The notes under the pieces: generated by a model
The model's database searches: none
The model's input: only the letters and a program-made list of their open reading frames with translations
What the model was told of the DNA's origin: nothing
Part shown: positions 7,891 to 15,981 of the stretch, piece after piece
How the letters are laid out: the number at the start of each line of letters is the position of its first letter
Position numbering within the stretch: position 1 is the first letter of the stretch
Assembly (NCBI RefSeq): GCF_900100075.1
Contig: NZ_FNEG01000007.1
Coordinates: 1-64,000 of the forward strand
DNA: 64,000 bases
DNA from: Chryseobacterium jejuense
GTDB lineage: Bacteria > Bacteroidota > Bacteroidia > Flavobacteriales > Weeksellaceae
Direction of reading: 5' to 3'
Translations under genes and position numbers: made by a program

Positions 7891-8757
7891 ATGAAGATAA
7901 GGGAAGAAAAGCTGGAACACATTATTCACTGGGCAGAAAATAATCCGGATATCCGGGCTGTTCTTTTAACCAGCTCATTAGTAAATCCCTATGCTCCTGT
8001 GGATAACTTTAGTGATCTTGATGTAGAACTGGTTTTTCAGAGCAGAAAGGCTTATGAGGAGAATAATGAATGGATTAAGCTTTTCGGAGAACCTATTTCT
8101 ATGATAGAAGAAGATGATACTGCTTTTGATGGAAAACATGCCATGAAAATGGTCTTGTACAGAGATCATATAAAAGTTGATTTTAAGCTTTATCAGGTGT
8201 CTGAATTCTGTGAAGAGGTGAAGGAAGAAATACTTCCGGAAGACTGGGATCTAGGATATAAAGTTTTAGTTGATAAAGATGGTCTTACAAAGAATTTGAA
8301 GGCTCCCACTTATCAAACTATTATGATTCATCAGCCAACAGAAAAAGAGTTCAAACAGTTACTGAATGATTTCTGGTGGGATACAACCTATGTGGCAAAA
8401 TGCCTTAAACGTGGCGATATTTTCTATGCTAAATTCATATCTGAAAATATATTGAGATCAGATTATCTGGTTCCTTTAATTGAATGGTATATTGCAAGCT
8501 CTCATAACTGGAATAATATAACCACCAACAAACATGGAAGACTCTTTAAAAAATATCTTTCTGCAGAATTATGGAGTAGAGTAGAAGCTACCTTCTCAGG
8601 CAGTGATATTGAGGGAAATTGGGCTGCCTTGTTTGCTTTTGCTGATCTTGTTCATGACTTTGGAACTGCTTTGTCAGAAAAACTGAATTTTCAATATCCT
8701 CTTCAGCATGAAACTGACATCCGAAATTATCTTACAGAAGTAAAAGTACTGCCTTAA
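7891..8757 (+). CDS. ANT(6)-like aminoglycoside 6-adenylyltransferase family protein
   Basis: Belongs to the streptomycin adenylyltransferase family (AadK/AadE type), which transfers AMP to the 6-hydroxyl of streptomycin. Seen in the 288 residues: an N-terminal nucleotidyltransferase fold with LLTSSLVNP (25-33) and the metal-binding DxD as SDLDVEL (D42, D44), then the C-terminal helical part with FWWDTTYVAKCLKRGD and the IEWYIASSHNW segment characteristic of the family. Length matches AadK (about 285). The chromosomal setting, host-like composition and absence of mobile elements suggest an intrinsic gene. Whether it confers resistance cannot be read from the sequence. Its stop overlaps by four bases the stop of the convergent flavoprotein gene (shared TTAA). 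Confidence 0.85.
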   Translation: MKIREEKLEHIIHWAENNPDIRAVLLTSSLVNPYAPVDNFSDLDVELVFQSRKAYEENNEWIKLFGEPISMIEEDDTAFDGKHAMKMVLYRDHIKVDFKLYQVSEFCEEVKEEILPEDWDLGYKVLVDKDGLTKNLKAPTYQTIMIHQPTEKEFKQLLNDFWWDTTYVAKCLKRGDIFYAKFISENILRSDYLVPLIEWYIASSHNWNNITTNKHGRLFKKYLSAELWSRVEATFSGSDIEGNWAALFAFADLVHDFGTALSEKLNFQYPLQHETDIRNYLTEVKVLP

Positions 8758-10334
8758 GCAAATTCATTCTGCCTGATCAGATTTTCAATACAATATTCTG
8801 CAATGGCTGTAATGGTTACAAACGGATTCACTCCAATGGTTCCGGGGATTAAAGATCCATCCAGTACATACAGGTTTTCATGATCCTTTAGCTTTCCAAA
8901 CTCATTGGTGGCTTCCCCTAATACACATCCACCCAATGGATGATAACAGATATCTGCTCCAAAACCATTATTAAATAAGAGGTGACTTCTGGTTCCTCCA
9001 TTTGCATTATTCATTTTTCGGATAAAATATTTGGCATTTTCCCTCATTTTAGCGGTATTGCTTTCATCCCAGTTCAAAGTAATTTTTTGATTGATGGTAT
9101 CGTAACCTACTTCTCCTTTTTTATCTACCCTGTTGATGAGAAGATATAAAGCAGTGGCAACATCCATTCCCATTGGTAAAGGAGCTATTTCAGTAAAAAA
9201 TGGATGTTCTTTATCATCCCAGTTATCAATCCCTCCCACCGGAATGGTTGATTGTTTAGAACCTGTTCCGCCTGACAAAGGTTTTACCCAGTTTCTTCCG
9301 GTCATAAAGTTTCCGTTATTCCCCCAATTCTTACCTACTTTTTCATGAACAGGAAGATTATTTACAGCATTGGAATGCAACAACAGTTGTAATGTTCCCA
9401 TCGTTCCTGCGGAGAGAATTAGTTTTTTACAGTTAAAAATCTTTTCTGCAACTACTTTTCCAGAAGTGTTAATCTGTTGAACATTGAGGGTGTAACTTTT
9501 ATCATCATTGAGCTTGATATGATTTACACAGTGAAGATCCAGTATTTCAAGATTTCCGGTTTCCATGGCCTTTTTCAGATAGGTTTTATCCAAACTGTTT
9601 TTTCCATGGTTATTTCCATAGATTACTTCTGTATTGAGGGCAGAACGGGGAACTTCATTTAAATATTCCTTTTCCATGTATTTAAAATCATATACATTGG
9701 GAACCCGCATGGTTTTAAAACCGGCTTTATGGGCTTCTGCTTCACCTACTCTTGTGAACTTATAATAAGGACATTCTTTTAGAAACTGCTCATCAATAAC
9801 ATTTACTTTGAGTTCTTCCCGAACCAGTGGAAAGTAATGATTAAAAAACTTTTCAGCATCAAGGTTGGGGAAAATTTCTTTAAAGTAGCTTTCTTTGGGA
9901 GTTACTGCCATCCCGCCATTAACCAAGGAACCTCCGCCAACACCTCTTCCTACCCAAATATTTAAATGTTCAAATTCCAGACGATCCAGTATTCCGGTAA
10001 AAGGAGTAAGAGAGAATAAATTCATGAAAGGAGCAATACTTTTCTTCTTCAGCCATGCAGAACTTTTTCCAGGTTTCAGAAGATTGGAGAATGGAATTCC
10101 TGCTTTTTCCCAATTAAGACCCATTTCAAGTAAAACAACTTTTTTTCCGGCTTCACACAGACGCAGGGCAGAAACAGCACCTCCATATCCGCTTCCAATG
10201 ATAATAATAGGAGCGTCAATGGTTTCTATTACCGTATTGGCTCTTCTTTCAGCTGCCTGAAGAAGATCTGATTGTAGAAAATAAAAACCTGATATAGCAA
10301 GTATGCTCGTTTTGATGAATTTCTTTCTGTCCAT
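8754..10334 (-). CDS. GMC-family flavoprotein, cholesterol-oxidase-like
   Basis: Probable exported FAD-dependent alcohol/sterol oxidoreductase. The 526-residue protein begins with a signal-like segment preceded by DRKKFIK (resembling a Tat motif with the second Arg replaced by Lys), followed by the FAD motif IIIIGSGYGGAVSALRL. The C-terminus closely follows the GMC cholesterol oxidase pattern: HPLGGCVLG (H465), NLYVLDGSLIPG and GVNPFVTITAIAE (N503), equivalent to the His/Asn active-site pair of type I cholesterol oxidases. That suggests oxidation of a 3-hydroxysterol-like substrate with oxygen as acceptor, but the natural substrate is unknown. Neighbours give no pathway. It is convergent with, and overlaps by four bases, the ANT(6)-like gene. 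Confidence 0.85.
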   Translation of the reverse strand: MDRKKFIKTSILAISGFYFLQSDLLQAAERRANTVIETIDAPIIIIGSGYGGAVSALRLCEAGKKVVLLEMGLNWEKAGIPFSNLLKPGKSSAWLKKKSIAPFMNLFSLTPFTGILDRLEFEHLNIWVGRGVGGGSLVNGGMAVTPKESYFKEIFPNLDAEKFFNHYFPLVREELKVNVIDEQFLKECPYYKFTRVGEAEAHKAGFKTMRVPNVYDFKYMEKEYLNEVPRSALNTEVIYGNNHGKNSLDKTYLKKAMETGNLEILDLHCVNHIKLNDDKSYTLNVQQINTSGKVVAEKIFNCKKLILSAGTMGTLQLLLHSNAVNNLPVHEKVGKNWGNNGNFMTGRNWVKPLSGGTGSKQSTIPVGGIDNWDDKEHPFFTEIAPLPMGMDVATALYLLINRVDKKGEVGYDTINQKITLNWDESNTAKMRENAKYFIRKMNNANGGTRSHLLFNNGFGADICYHPLGGCVLGEATNEFGKLKDHENLYVLDGSLIPGTIGVNPFVTITAIAEYCIENLIRQNEFA

Positions 10335-10464
10335 GGGCTTTCCTGCTCAAAAAGTATGCTACATTAACGGGAACTTATTTTATTTAAAACAGATTATACT
10401 TTTTATTAAAATTTTAACTTTTCATTTGCAGGAAATTCATAGTTTTACTTATAATTTAAAACTC

Positions 10465-11082
10465 ATGAAAAAATATATATTGATATTTTTACTTCTTCCT
10501 TTATTGGCTTTTTCTCAGAAAATGGTTTCAAAAGAAGTAATGGAAATCAAAAAATTTCAAAAAAATCTTGATGCAGAATATCTGAATCCTAAGGAAACTC
10601 CTTTACGTGGAGATAATTTAAAAAATTTTAAAGGGCATCCGTTTTTTCCTTTTGATCTGAAATATCGGGTGACAGCAAAATTTGTTAAAACTGAAAACGC
10701 ACAACCTTTTGAATTACCAACCTCTTCTGGTAAAACAAAGTCTTATAAAGAATATGGAAAAGCTACCTTTGAATTGGATGGAAAGCCTTATACATTAACG
10801 TTGTACCAAAGTCTGGCCCTTATTAAACAGGAAAAATATAAAAATGATCTCTTTTTACCATTCCGAGATGCTACCAATGAGAAAGAAACTTATGGTGGCG
10901 GGAAATATATGGATCTGAAAATACCGAAAGGAAATACTATTGTTCTGGATTTTAACCAGTCTTATCATCCGTTTTGTGCTTATAATGCCTACGATTATAA
11001 TTGCCCGATTGTTCCTGAAGAAAATAAACTTCCTGTGGAAATACGTGCAGGGGTAATGTATGAAGATATTTATCATCATTAA
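10465..11082 (+). CDS. DUF1684 family exported protein
   Basis: Function unknown. The 205-residue protein starts with a signal peptide (KKYILIFLLLPLLAFSQ) and contains the DUF1684 signature: a glycine-rich GGGKYMDL, a DFNQSYHPFCAYNAYDYNCP segment with two cysteines, and a C-terminal PVEIRAGVMY. In-frame codons run back to 10303, but these overlap the divergent flavoprotein gene; the ATG at 10465 begins the signal peptide and is preferred. A TAnnTTTG-like sequence (TTCATTTG) lies about 35 bases upstream. It is followed two bases after its stop by an acetyltransferase, so the two form an operon. Confidence 0.8.
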   Translation: MKKYILIFLLLPLLAFSQKMVSKEVMEIKKFQKNLDAEYLNPKETPLRGDNLKNFKGHPFFPFDLKYRVTAKFVKTENAQPFELPTSSGKTKSYKEYGKATFELDGKPYTLTLYQSLALIKQEKYKNDLFLPFRDATNEKETYGGGKYMDLKIPKGNTIVLDFNQSYHPFCAYNAYDYNCPIVPEENKLPVEIRAGVMYEDIYHH

Positions 11083-11084
11083 TT

Positions 11085-11561
11085 ATGGTAAGCTTAGAAT
11101 TCTTTAACTCAAATGAGCACCTTTCAGGGGTTAGCTATAGTTTAGATGAAAATCAGTTGCGTTTCACTGCATCTGCCAATCAGGCCTTACAAAATATTGA
11201 GAAAAGAGATGATAATGATGCCTTTCCCATTACAATTCTGGAAAATAATGTTCCGGCAGGATTTTTTGTTCTTGATTTTGGAAAAGATAAATTCGAGCTT
11301 ACGGATAATCAAAATTCTGTTCTGGTAAGATCTTTATCTGTAAACCCTGAGATGCAAGGTAAGGGAATTGGGAAAATAGCCATGATGATAGTAGATGATT
11401 TCGTAAAGGAGAACTTTAAACATTGTGATGAAATTGTTTTAGCAGTGAATCAGAAAAATGATTCCGCTTATCACATCTATCTGAAAGCAGGGTATATTTA
11501 TGATGGTAAAACAAGACTCGGAAGGAGCGGTCCGCAATATCTGATGTATAAAAAACTTTAA
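11085..11561 (+). CDS. GNAT family N-acetyltransferase
   Basis: Predicted cytosolic acyltransferase using acetyl-CoA. The 158-residue protein shows the GNAT core: motif A as VNPEMQGKGIGKIAMMIV (the Q/R-x-x-G-x-G/A acetyl-CoA pyrophosphate loop is QGKGIG), a preceding beta strand ending LVRSLSV, and a C-terminal motif B with NDSAYHIYLKAGYIYDG. The acceptor substrate cannot be inferred. Its start lies two bases after the DUF1684 stop (11082), indicating translational coupling in one operon. Single-domain length is normal. Confidence 0.85.
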   Translation: MVSLEFFNSNEHLSGVSYSLDENQLRFTASANQALQNIEKRDDNDAFPITILENNVPAGFFVLDFGKDKFELTDNQNSVLVRSLSVNPEMQGKGIGKIAMMIVDDFVKENFKHCDEIVLAVNQKNDSAYHIYLKAGYIYDGKTRLGRSGPQYLMYKKL

Positions 11562-11605
11562 TAAAATTTTAAAATTATAATCCTTTTACTGCTGATTTCT
11601 TTCCA

Positions 11606-11613
11606 TAACTTTG
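11606..11613 (+). promoter_or_regulatory. -7 promoter element of the SDR gene
   Basis: TAACTTTG matches TAnnTTTG and lies 21 bases before the SDR start. A T-rich TTTTAC about 18 bases further upstream may serve as the -33 element. Confidence 0.5.
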
Positions 11614-11633
11614 AGTAACATCAATTTACAACT

Positions 11634-12443
11634 ATGGAAATATCACTTCACAATCAGGTAGCAGTAGTTACAGGAGCCTCCAGCGGTATTGGTTCCGGTA
11701 TTGCAAAATCATTGGCTTCAGCAGGTGCAATTGTTATTGTCAACCATTCTTCACCAAGATCTCAGGATGAAGCAAAATCGGTATTGAAAGAAATTACGGA
11801 TGCCGGAGGGAAAGGAATTATTTATCAATGTGATGTTTCACAGGAAGACCAAGTCGTAAAGATGTTTCAGGATGTAGTTTTTGAATTTGGTACTGTAGAT
11901 ATTCTGATTAATAATGCCGGAATTCAAAAAGATGCGAAATTCACTGAAATGACTTTAGATCAGTGGAATGCCGTAATAGGTGTTAATCTTACAGGACAGT
12001 TTCTTTGCGCAAGGGAAGCTGTCAAAGAATTCCTTCGCCGGGGAATAGATACATCCCGCTCCATAGCTTGTGGAAAGATTATTCATATCAGTTCTGTGCA
12101 TGAAATTATTCCATGGGCTGGACATGCTAATTATGCCTCCAGTAAAGGGGCTATTAGAATGCTTATGCAAACGTTAGCTCAGGAATATGGTGCTGATAAG
12201 ATCCGCGTTAATTCTATTTGTCCGGGAGCCATTCAAACACCCATCAATAAAAATGCATGGAGTACATCAGAAGCCCTCAATTCACTGCTCACCCTTATTC
12301 CTTATAACAGAATCGGACAACCACAGGATATAGGAAACCTTGCTGCATTTCTGGCAAGTGACCTTGCTGATTACATTACCGGAACCAGTATTTTCGTTGA
12401 TGGTGGAATGACCACCTTTGAGAGTTTCTCTACAGGTGGGTAA
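11634..12443 (+). CDS. SDR family oxidoreductase, glucose 1-dehydrogenase-like
   Basis: Predicted cytosolic NAD(P)-dependent dehydrogenase of the classical short-chain family. In 269 residues: cofactor motif TGASSGIG (13-20), structural NNAG (93-96), and the catalytic triad S154, Y167 and K171 in the segment HANYASSKGAI. The surroundings (SSVHEIIPWAGHANYASSKG) and PGAIQTPIN resemble Bacillus-type glucose 1-dehydrogenases, so beta-D-glucose or another sugar/polyol is a likely substrate. It lies just upstream of a GH63-like glucosidase, separated by about 100 bases containing a dispersed repeat, which supports a role in sugar metabolism. SDR membership is certain; substrate is inferred. Confidence 0.88.
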   Translation: MEISLHNQVAVVTGASSGIGSGIAKSLASAGAIVIVNHSSPRSQDEAKSVLKEITDAGGKGIIYQCDVSQEDQVVKMFQDVVFEFGTVDILINNAGIQKDAKFTEMTLDQWNAVIGVNLTGQFLCAREAVKEFLRRGIDTSRSIACGKIIHISSVHEIIPWAGHANYASSKGAIRMLMQTLAQEYGADKIRVNSICPGAIQTPINKNAWSTSEALNSLLTLIPYNRIGQPQDIGNLAAFLASDLADYITGTSIFVDGGMTTFESFSTGG

Positions 12444-12510
12444 ATGCCTTTGATTTAAAGCTCAAGGTTTAAAGTTTGGATTTGTTGTCATAAAAAGCAG
12501 TTATATTTTA

Positions 12511-12541
12511 CATTACTTATTGCTCATTATTCATTACTCAT
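12511..12541 (+). repeat. Second copy of the short dispersed repeat before the GH63-like gene
   Basis: Two degenerate units of the form ATT(C)ATTRCTCAT in direct orientation, 25/31 identical to 7451-7481. It ends six bases before the ATG at 12547, the same position relative to the start codon as the first copy. Confidence 0.75.
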
Positions 12542-12546
12542 AATTA

Positions 12547-15231
12547 ATGCTTATGTCAGAAAAACACAGAGTTTCAGATATTTCATGGAAAAAATGGGGT
12601 CCTTATGTAAGTAACCGTGAATGGGGACTTGTTCGTGAAGATTATAGTGAAAATGGAGATGCCTGGAATTATACCAGTCATGACACAGCAGAAGCCAAAA
12701 CTTACCGTTGGGGTGAGGAAGGCATCTGTGGAATATGTGATGATCTCCAAAAGTTGATATTCTCCGTTGGTTTCTGGAATAAAAAGGATAAAATGGTAAA
12801 GGAACGATTCTTTGGACTTACCAATGGCCAGGGAAATCATGGGGAAGACGTAAAAGAGTATTTTTATTATCTGGATTCCACACCTACCCATTCCTATATG
12901 AAGATGTTGTATAAATATCCTCAAAATGCCTTCCCTTACGATGATCTGATAAAAAACAATGCAGAAAGAGGTAAGAACGAACCCGAGTATGAGTTAATTG
13001 ATACCGGAATCTTTGATAGCAATGAATACTTCGATATTTTTATTGAATATGCCAAGGAGAGCCAAAATGATATTCTTGTCCGGCTAACAATAATTAATAA
13101 AGCAGAAAAAGATACAGCCCTTGTAATTTTACCAACTGTCTGGTTCAGGAATACCTGGAACTGGGGATATGATGATTACAAACCTCAATTGTCTGCTGAA
13201 GAAGCGAATCATATCAGAATAAACCATAAGGATCTTGAAACTAAGAATTTCTACGCAAAACAATCTTCAAAAATGCTATTTTGTAATAATGAGACTAACA
13301 ATCAAAGACTGTATCAGTCTTCCAACGAGTCAAGATATTGCAAGAATGGGATTAATGATTTTGTACTGACAGGAAATTCTCAAGCAGTTAATCCTAAAAA
13401 TACCGGTACAAAAGCATCATTTTTTATTGATGAATATTTTAAAGCTAAAGAATCCAAAGTATATGAGTTCAGAATTTCTGATAAGGAACTAAAAGATCCG
13501 TTCAGTGATTTTGACTCTATTTTTGAAACACGATATAAGGAGGCAGATGAATTTTATGCTGATATTCAGAAAGGAATTCAGTCAGAGGATGAAAAATTGG
13601 TTCAAAGGCAGGCATTTGCCGGTATGCTTTGGAACAAAATGTTTTACCATTACAATGTTGAGAAATGGCTGAAAGGTGATCCTGCAGAAATACCACCGCC
13701 CAAATCCCGGGAAAGGATAAGAAATTATGAATGGAAGCATCTTAATAATGAACATATTATTTCTATGCCTGATAAATGGGAATATCCTTGGTATGCCACC
13801 TGGGATCTGGCTTTTCATACGATCAGTTTTTCATTAATTGATCCGGATTTTGCCAAACACCAACTGAAACTCTTTTTATTTGAATGGTATATGCATCCTA
13901 ACGGGCAGCTCCCTGCTTATGAATGGAATTTAAGTGATGTAAACCCTCCGGTACATGCCTGGGCAGTGTTCCGAGTTTTTAAGATTGATGAATATTTAAG
14001 AGAAAAACCTGATCTGGAATTTTTAGAAAGTGCTTTTCAGAAGTTACTGATGAACTTTACCTGGTGGGTAAATAAAAAAGATATCAATGGCAATAATATT
14101 TTTGAAGGCGGCTTTTTAGGCCTTGATAATATTGGGGTCTTTGATCGGAATTCGGTTCTTCCGAATGGAGAGCAGTTGGAACAATCCGATGGAACAAGTT
14201 GGATGGCCATGTTTGCACTGAATATGATGCGTATTGCCCTTGAACTTGCATTGTACAATCCTGTTTATGAAGAAATGGCTATGAAGTTTTTTGAACATTT
14301 TCTGGCTATTGCTCATTCATTAGATAATATGGGGGATGAAAATTTCAGCCTTTGGGATGAAGAGGATGAGTTTTTCTATGATGCTATTGCCTCCAGTGAC
14401 GGAACTCATATGTATTTACGACTAAGAACTATCGTAGGGCTAATTCCTATGTTTGCCGTTGAGGTGATAGATGATGAAATGATTGAAAACCTACCTAACT
14501 TCAAGAAAAGAATGAAATGGGTATTAGAAAATAAACCAGAATTAGCAGCCTTGGTTTCAAGATGGGAAGTGAAAGGACAGGATTCGAAACATCTTTTGTC
14601 TTTGCTTCGGGGGCATAGATTAAAAAGATTGTTGGCAAGAATGCTGAATCCTGATGAATTCCTAAGCGAATATGGAGTGAGGGCCCTTTCTAAGGAATAT
14701 GAAGAAAATCCTTATACCCTGAACCTCAATGAAACCGATTATTCTGTAAAATATGCTCCCGCAGAAAGTGACAGTGGATTATTTGGTGGGAATAGCAACT
14801 GGCGCGGGCCGATTTGGTTTCCTATCAATTTTTTGATTATTGATAGTCTCCAACGTTTTTTCTTCTATTACAGTCCTGACTTTTTAATTGAATTCCCCAC
14901 TGGAAGCGGAAGTTATTCAAATCTGGATCAGATAGCAGACTCTTTAAATAAACGGCTTGCAAAGATATTTTTAAAGGATGATAACGGGAAGCGTCCTGTA
15001 AATGGGCAATATGAAAGATTTCAAACTGATCCTGATTTTAAAGATTATATTCTATTTTACGAATATTTTCACGGAGATAATGGGCGTGGAGTAGGAGCCT
15101 CTCATCAAACAGGCTGGACAGGGCTTATTGCAAAAATACTACAACCAAGGTTTACTAAAAAAGAAATGGCCGAATCTGAAACGGAAATGCCTGAAGATGT
15201 TGAAGAAGTAAAAGGGAAAGAAAATGAATAA
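12547..15231 (+). CDS. GH63-like glucosidase (MGH1-type glycoside hydrolase)
   Basis: Large cytosolic (no signal peptide) glycoside hydrolase. The 894-residue protein resembles the bacterial 'glucosidase' group of the (alpha/alpha)6 GH63 clan. Supporting segments are KWEYPWYATWDLAFHTISF (the Asp of TWD is residue 420, the likely general acid region), GQLPAYEWNLSDVNPPVHAW, GGNSNWRGPIWFPINFL near residue 755, and the C-terminal GVGASHQTGWTGL. Related enzymes act on alpha-glucosides or mannosyl/glucosyl-glycerate; which applies here is unknown. It follows an SDR sugar dehydrogenase on the same strand. Start: ATG at 12547, with an alternative ATG at 12553. The C-terminal tail is strongly acidic (EMPEDVEEVKG). 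Confidence 0.85.
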   Translation: MLMSEKHRVSDISWKKWGPYVSNREWGLVREDYSENGDAWNYTSHDTAEAKTYRWGEEGICGICDDLQKLIFSVGFWNKKDKMVKERFFGLTNGQGNHGEDVKEYFYYLDSTPTHSYMKMLYKYPQNAFPYDDLIKNNAERGKNEPEYELIDTGIFDSNEYFDIFIEYAKESQNDILVRLTIINKAEKDTALVILPTVWFRNTWNWGYDDYKPQLSAEEANHIRINHKDLETKNFYAKQSSKMLFCNNETNNQRLYQSSNESRYCKNGINDFVLTGNSQAVNPKNTGTKASFFIDEYFKAKESKVYEFRISDKELKDPFSDFDSIFETRYKEADEFYADIQKGIQSEDEKLVQRQAFAGMLWNKMFYHYNVEKWLKGDPAEIPPPKSRERIRNYEWKHLNNEHIISMPDKWEYPWYATWDLAFHTISFSLIDPDFAKHQLKLFLFEWYMHPNGQLPAYEWNLSDVNPPVHAWAVFRVFKIDEYLREKPDLEFLESAFQKLLMNFTWWVNKKDINGNNIFEGGFLGLDNIGVFDRNSVLPNGEQLEQSDGTSWMAMFALNMMRIALELALYNPVYEEMAMKFFEHFLAIAHSLDNMGDENFSLWDEEDEFFYDAIASSDGTHMYLRLRTIVGLIPMFAVEVIDDEMIENLPNFKKRMKWVLENKPELAALVSRWEVKGQDSKHLLSLLRGHRLKRLLARMLNPDEFLSEYGVRALSKEYEENPYTLNLNETDYSVKYAPAESDSGLFGGNSNWRGPIWFPINFLIIDSLQRFFFYYSPDFLIEFPTGSGSYSNLDQIADSLNKRLAKIFLKDDNGKRPVNGQYERFQTDPDFKDYILFYEYFHGDNGRGVGASHQTGWTGLIAKILQPRFTKKEMAESETEMPEDVEEVKGKENE

Positions 15232-15294
15232 GATGAGATAGAGAAAGACCACTCATATTCTGCTCTGACTATCAATACTTTTTGCTTTTAAAAA

Positions 15295-15981
15295 CTATTC
15301 AAATATCTGTTGTATTACTTCCAGTGATGCAGGGGTTTTAAAATCGGTAATATGATAATGGTAATATACCAAAAGACTGTCTAGGAAATTTTTTCTTAGA
15401 GAGGAATGTATTTTTACACTATAGAGATTCTCAGCAGTGAGGATATTTTTCCAAATCATGGAAATCTCTTCACTGAATAACTGATGGGCGGAGATTGTAG
15501 AAAAAGTTCCTGTTTCCGGATCCAAAAAATTTCCTTCTCCTATTAGAGGAGCAACTCCCTGTACTTTTAGTATAACGAGTAGAAATAGCAAGTGACACTG
15601 ATAGTTTTGTTGTTCCAGTTCAGCAATAAACCTTTCAATACTGAAGAATATAGTAAGGTTTTTATTTTCTAGTTTGAGGACCTGATTAAGAAAGTCTGAA
15701 ATAAAGAATATGACAGTACCTGCCTTAATATCCGCATAAGCATCATTTCCTTTTATCAGCTCAAATTTTGAAATTGTGGGTATTCCATTACCTCTTACAG
15801 GACTAATGGAGAAGTTCAGTTTATTCAAGGGTTGCAGGAAGGCTTTCTTTTTATTTTTTCGGGAATAAATTCCTTTCAGAAAATAAGACTGAAAACCATC
15901 CTCCTCAGTAAAACAATGCAATACAGCATCATTTTCCCCGTATTTGATGAATGAAAGTAAAAAACCGTTTTGTGTATTCAT
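15295..15981 (-). CDS. recO: DNA repair protein RecO
   Basis: Mediator of recombinational repair: loads RecA on SSB-coated single-stranded DNA together with RecR and anneals complementary strands. The 228-residue protein has an N-terminal OB-fold beginning NGFLLSFIKYGENDAVLHCFTEEDG and continuing with KGIYSRKNKKKAFLQPLN, typical of RecO, and a helical C-terminal part. No zinc-binding cysteine cluster is evident, which is common in shorter RecO proteins. The start codon overlaps the porZ stop by one base (TAATG), so it is the last gene of a four-gene operon and probably translated by coupling. Confidence 0.93.
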   Translation of the reverse strand: MNTQNGFLLSFIKYGENDAVLHCFTEEDGFQSYFLKGIYSRKNKKKAFLQPLNKLNFSISPVRGNGIPTISKFELIKGNDAYADIKAGTVIFFISDFLNQVLKLENKNLTIFFSIERFIAELEQQNYQCHLLFLLVILKVQGVAPLIGEGNFLDPETGTFSTISAHQLFSEEISMIWKNILTAENLYSVKIHSSLRKNFLDSLLVYYHYHITDFKTPASLEVIQQIFE

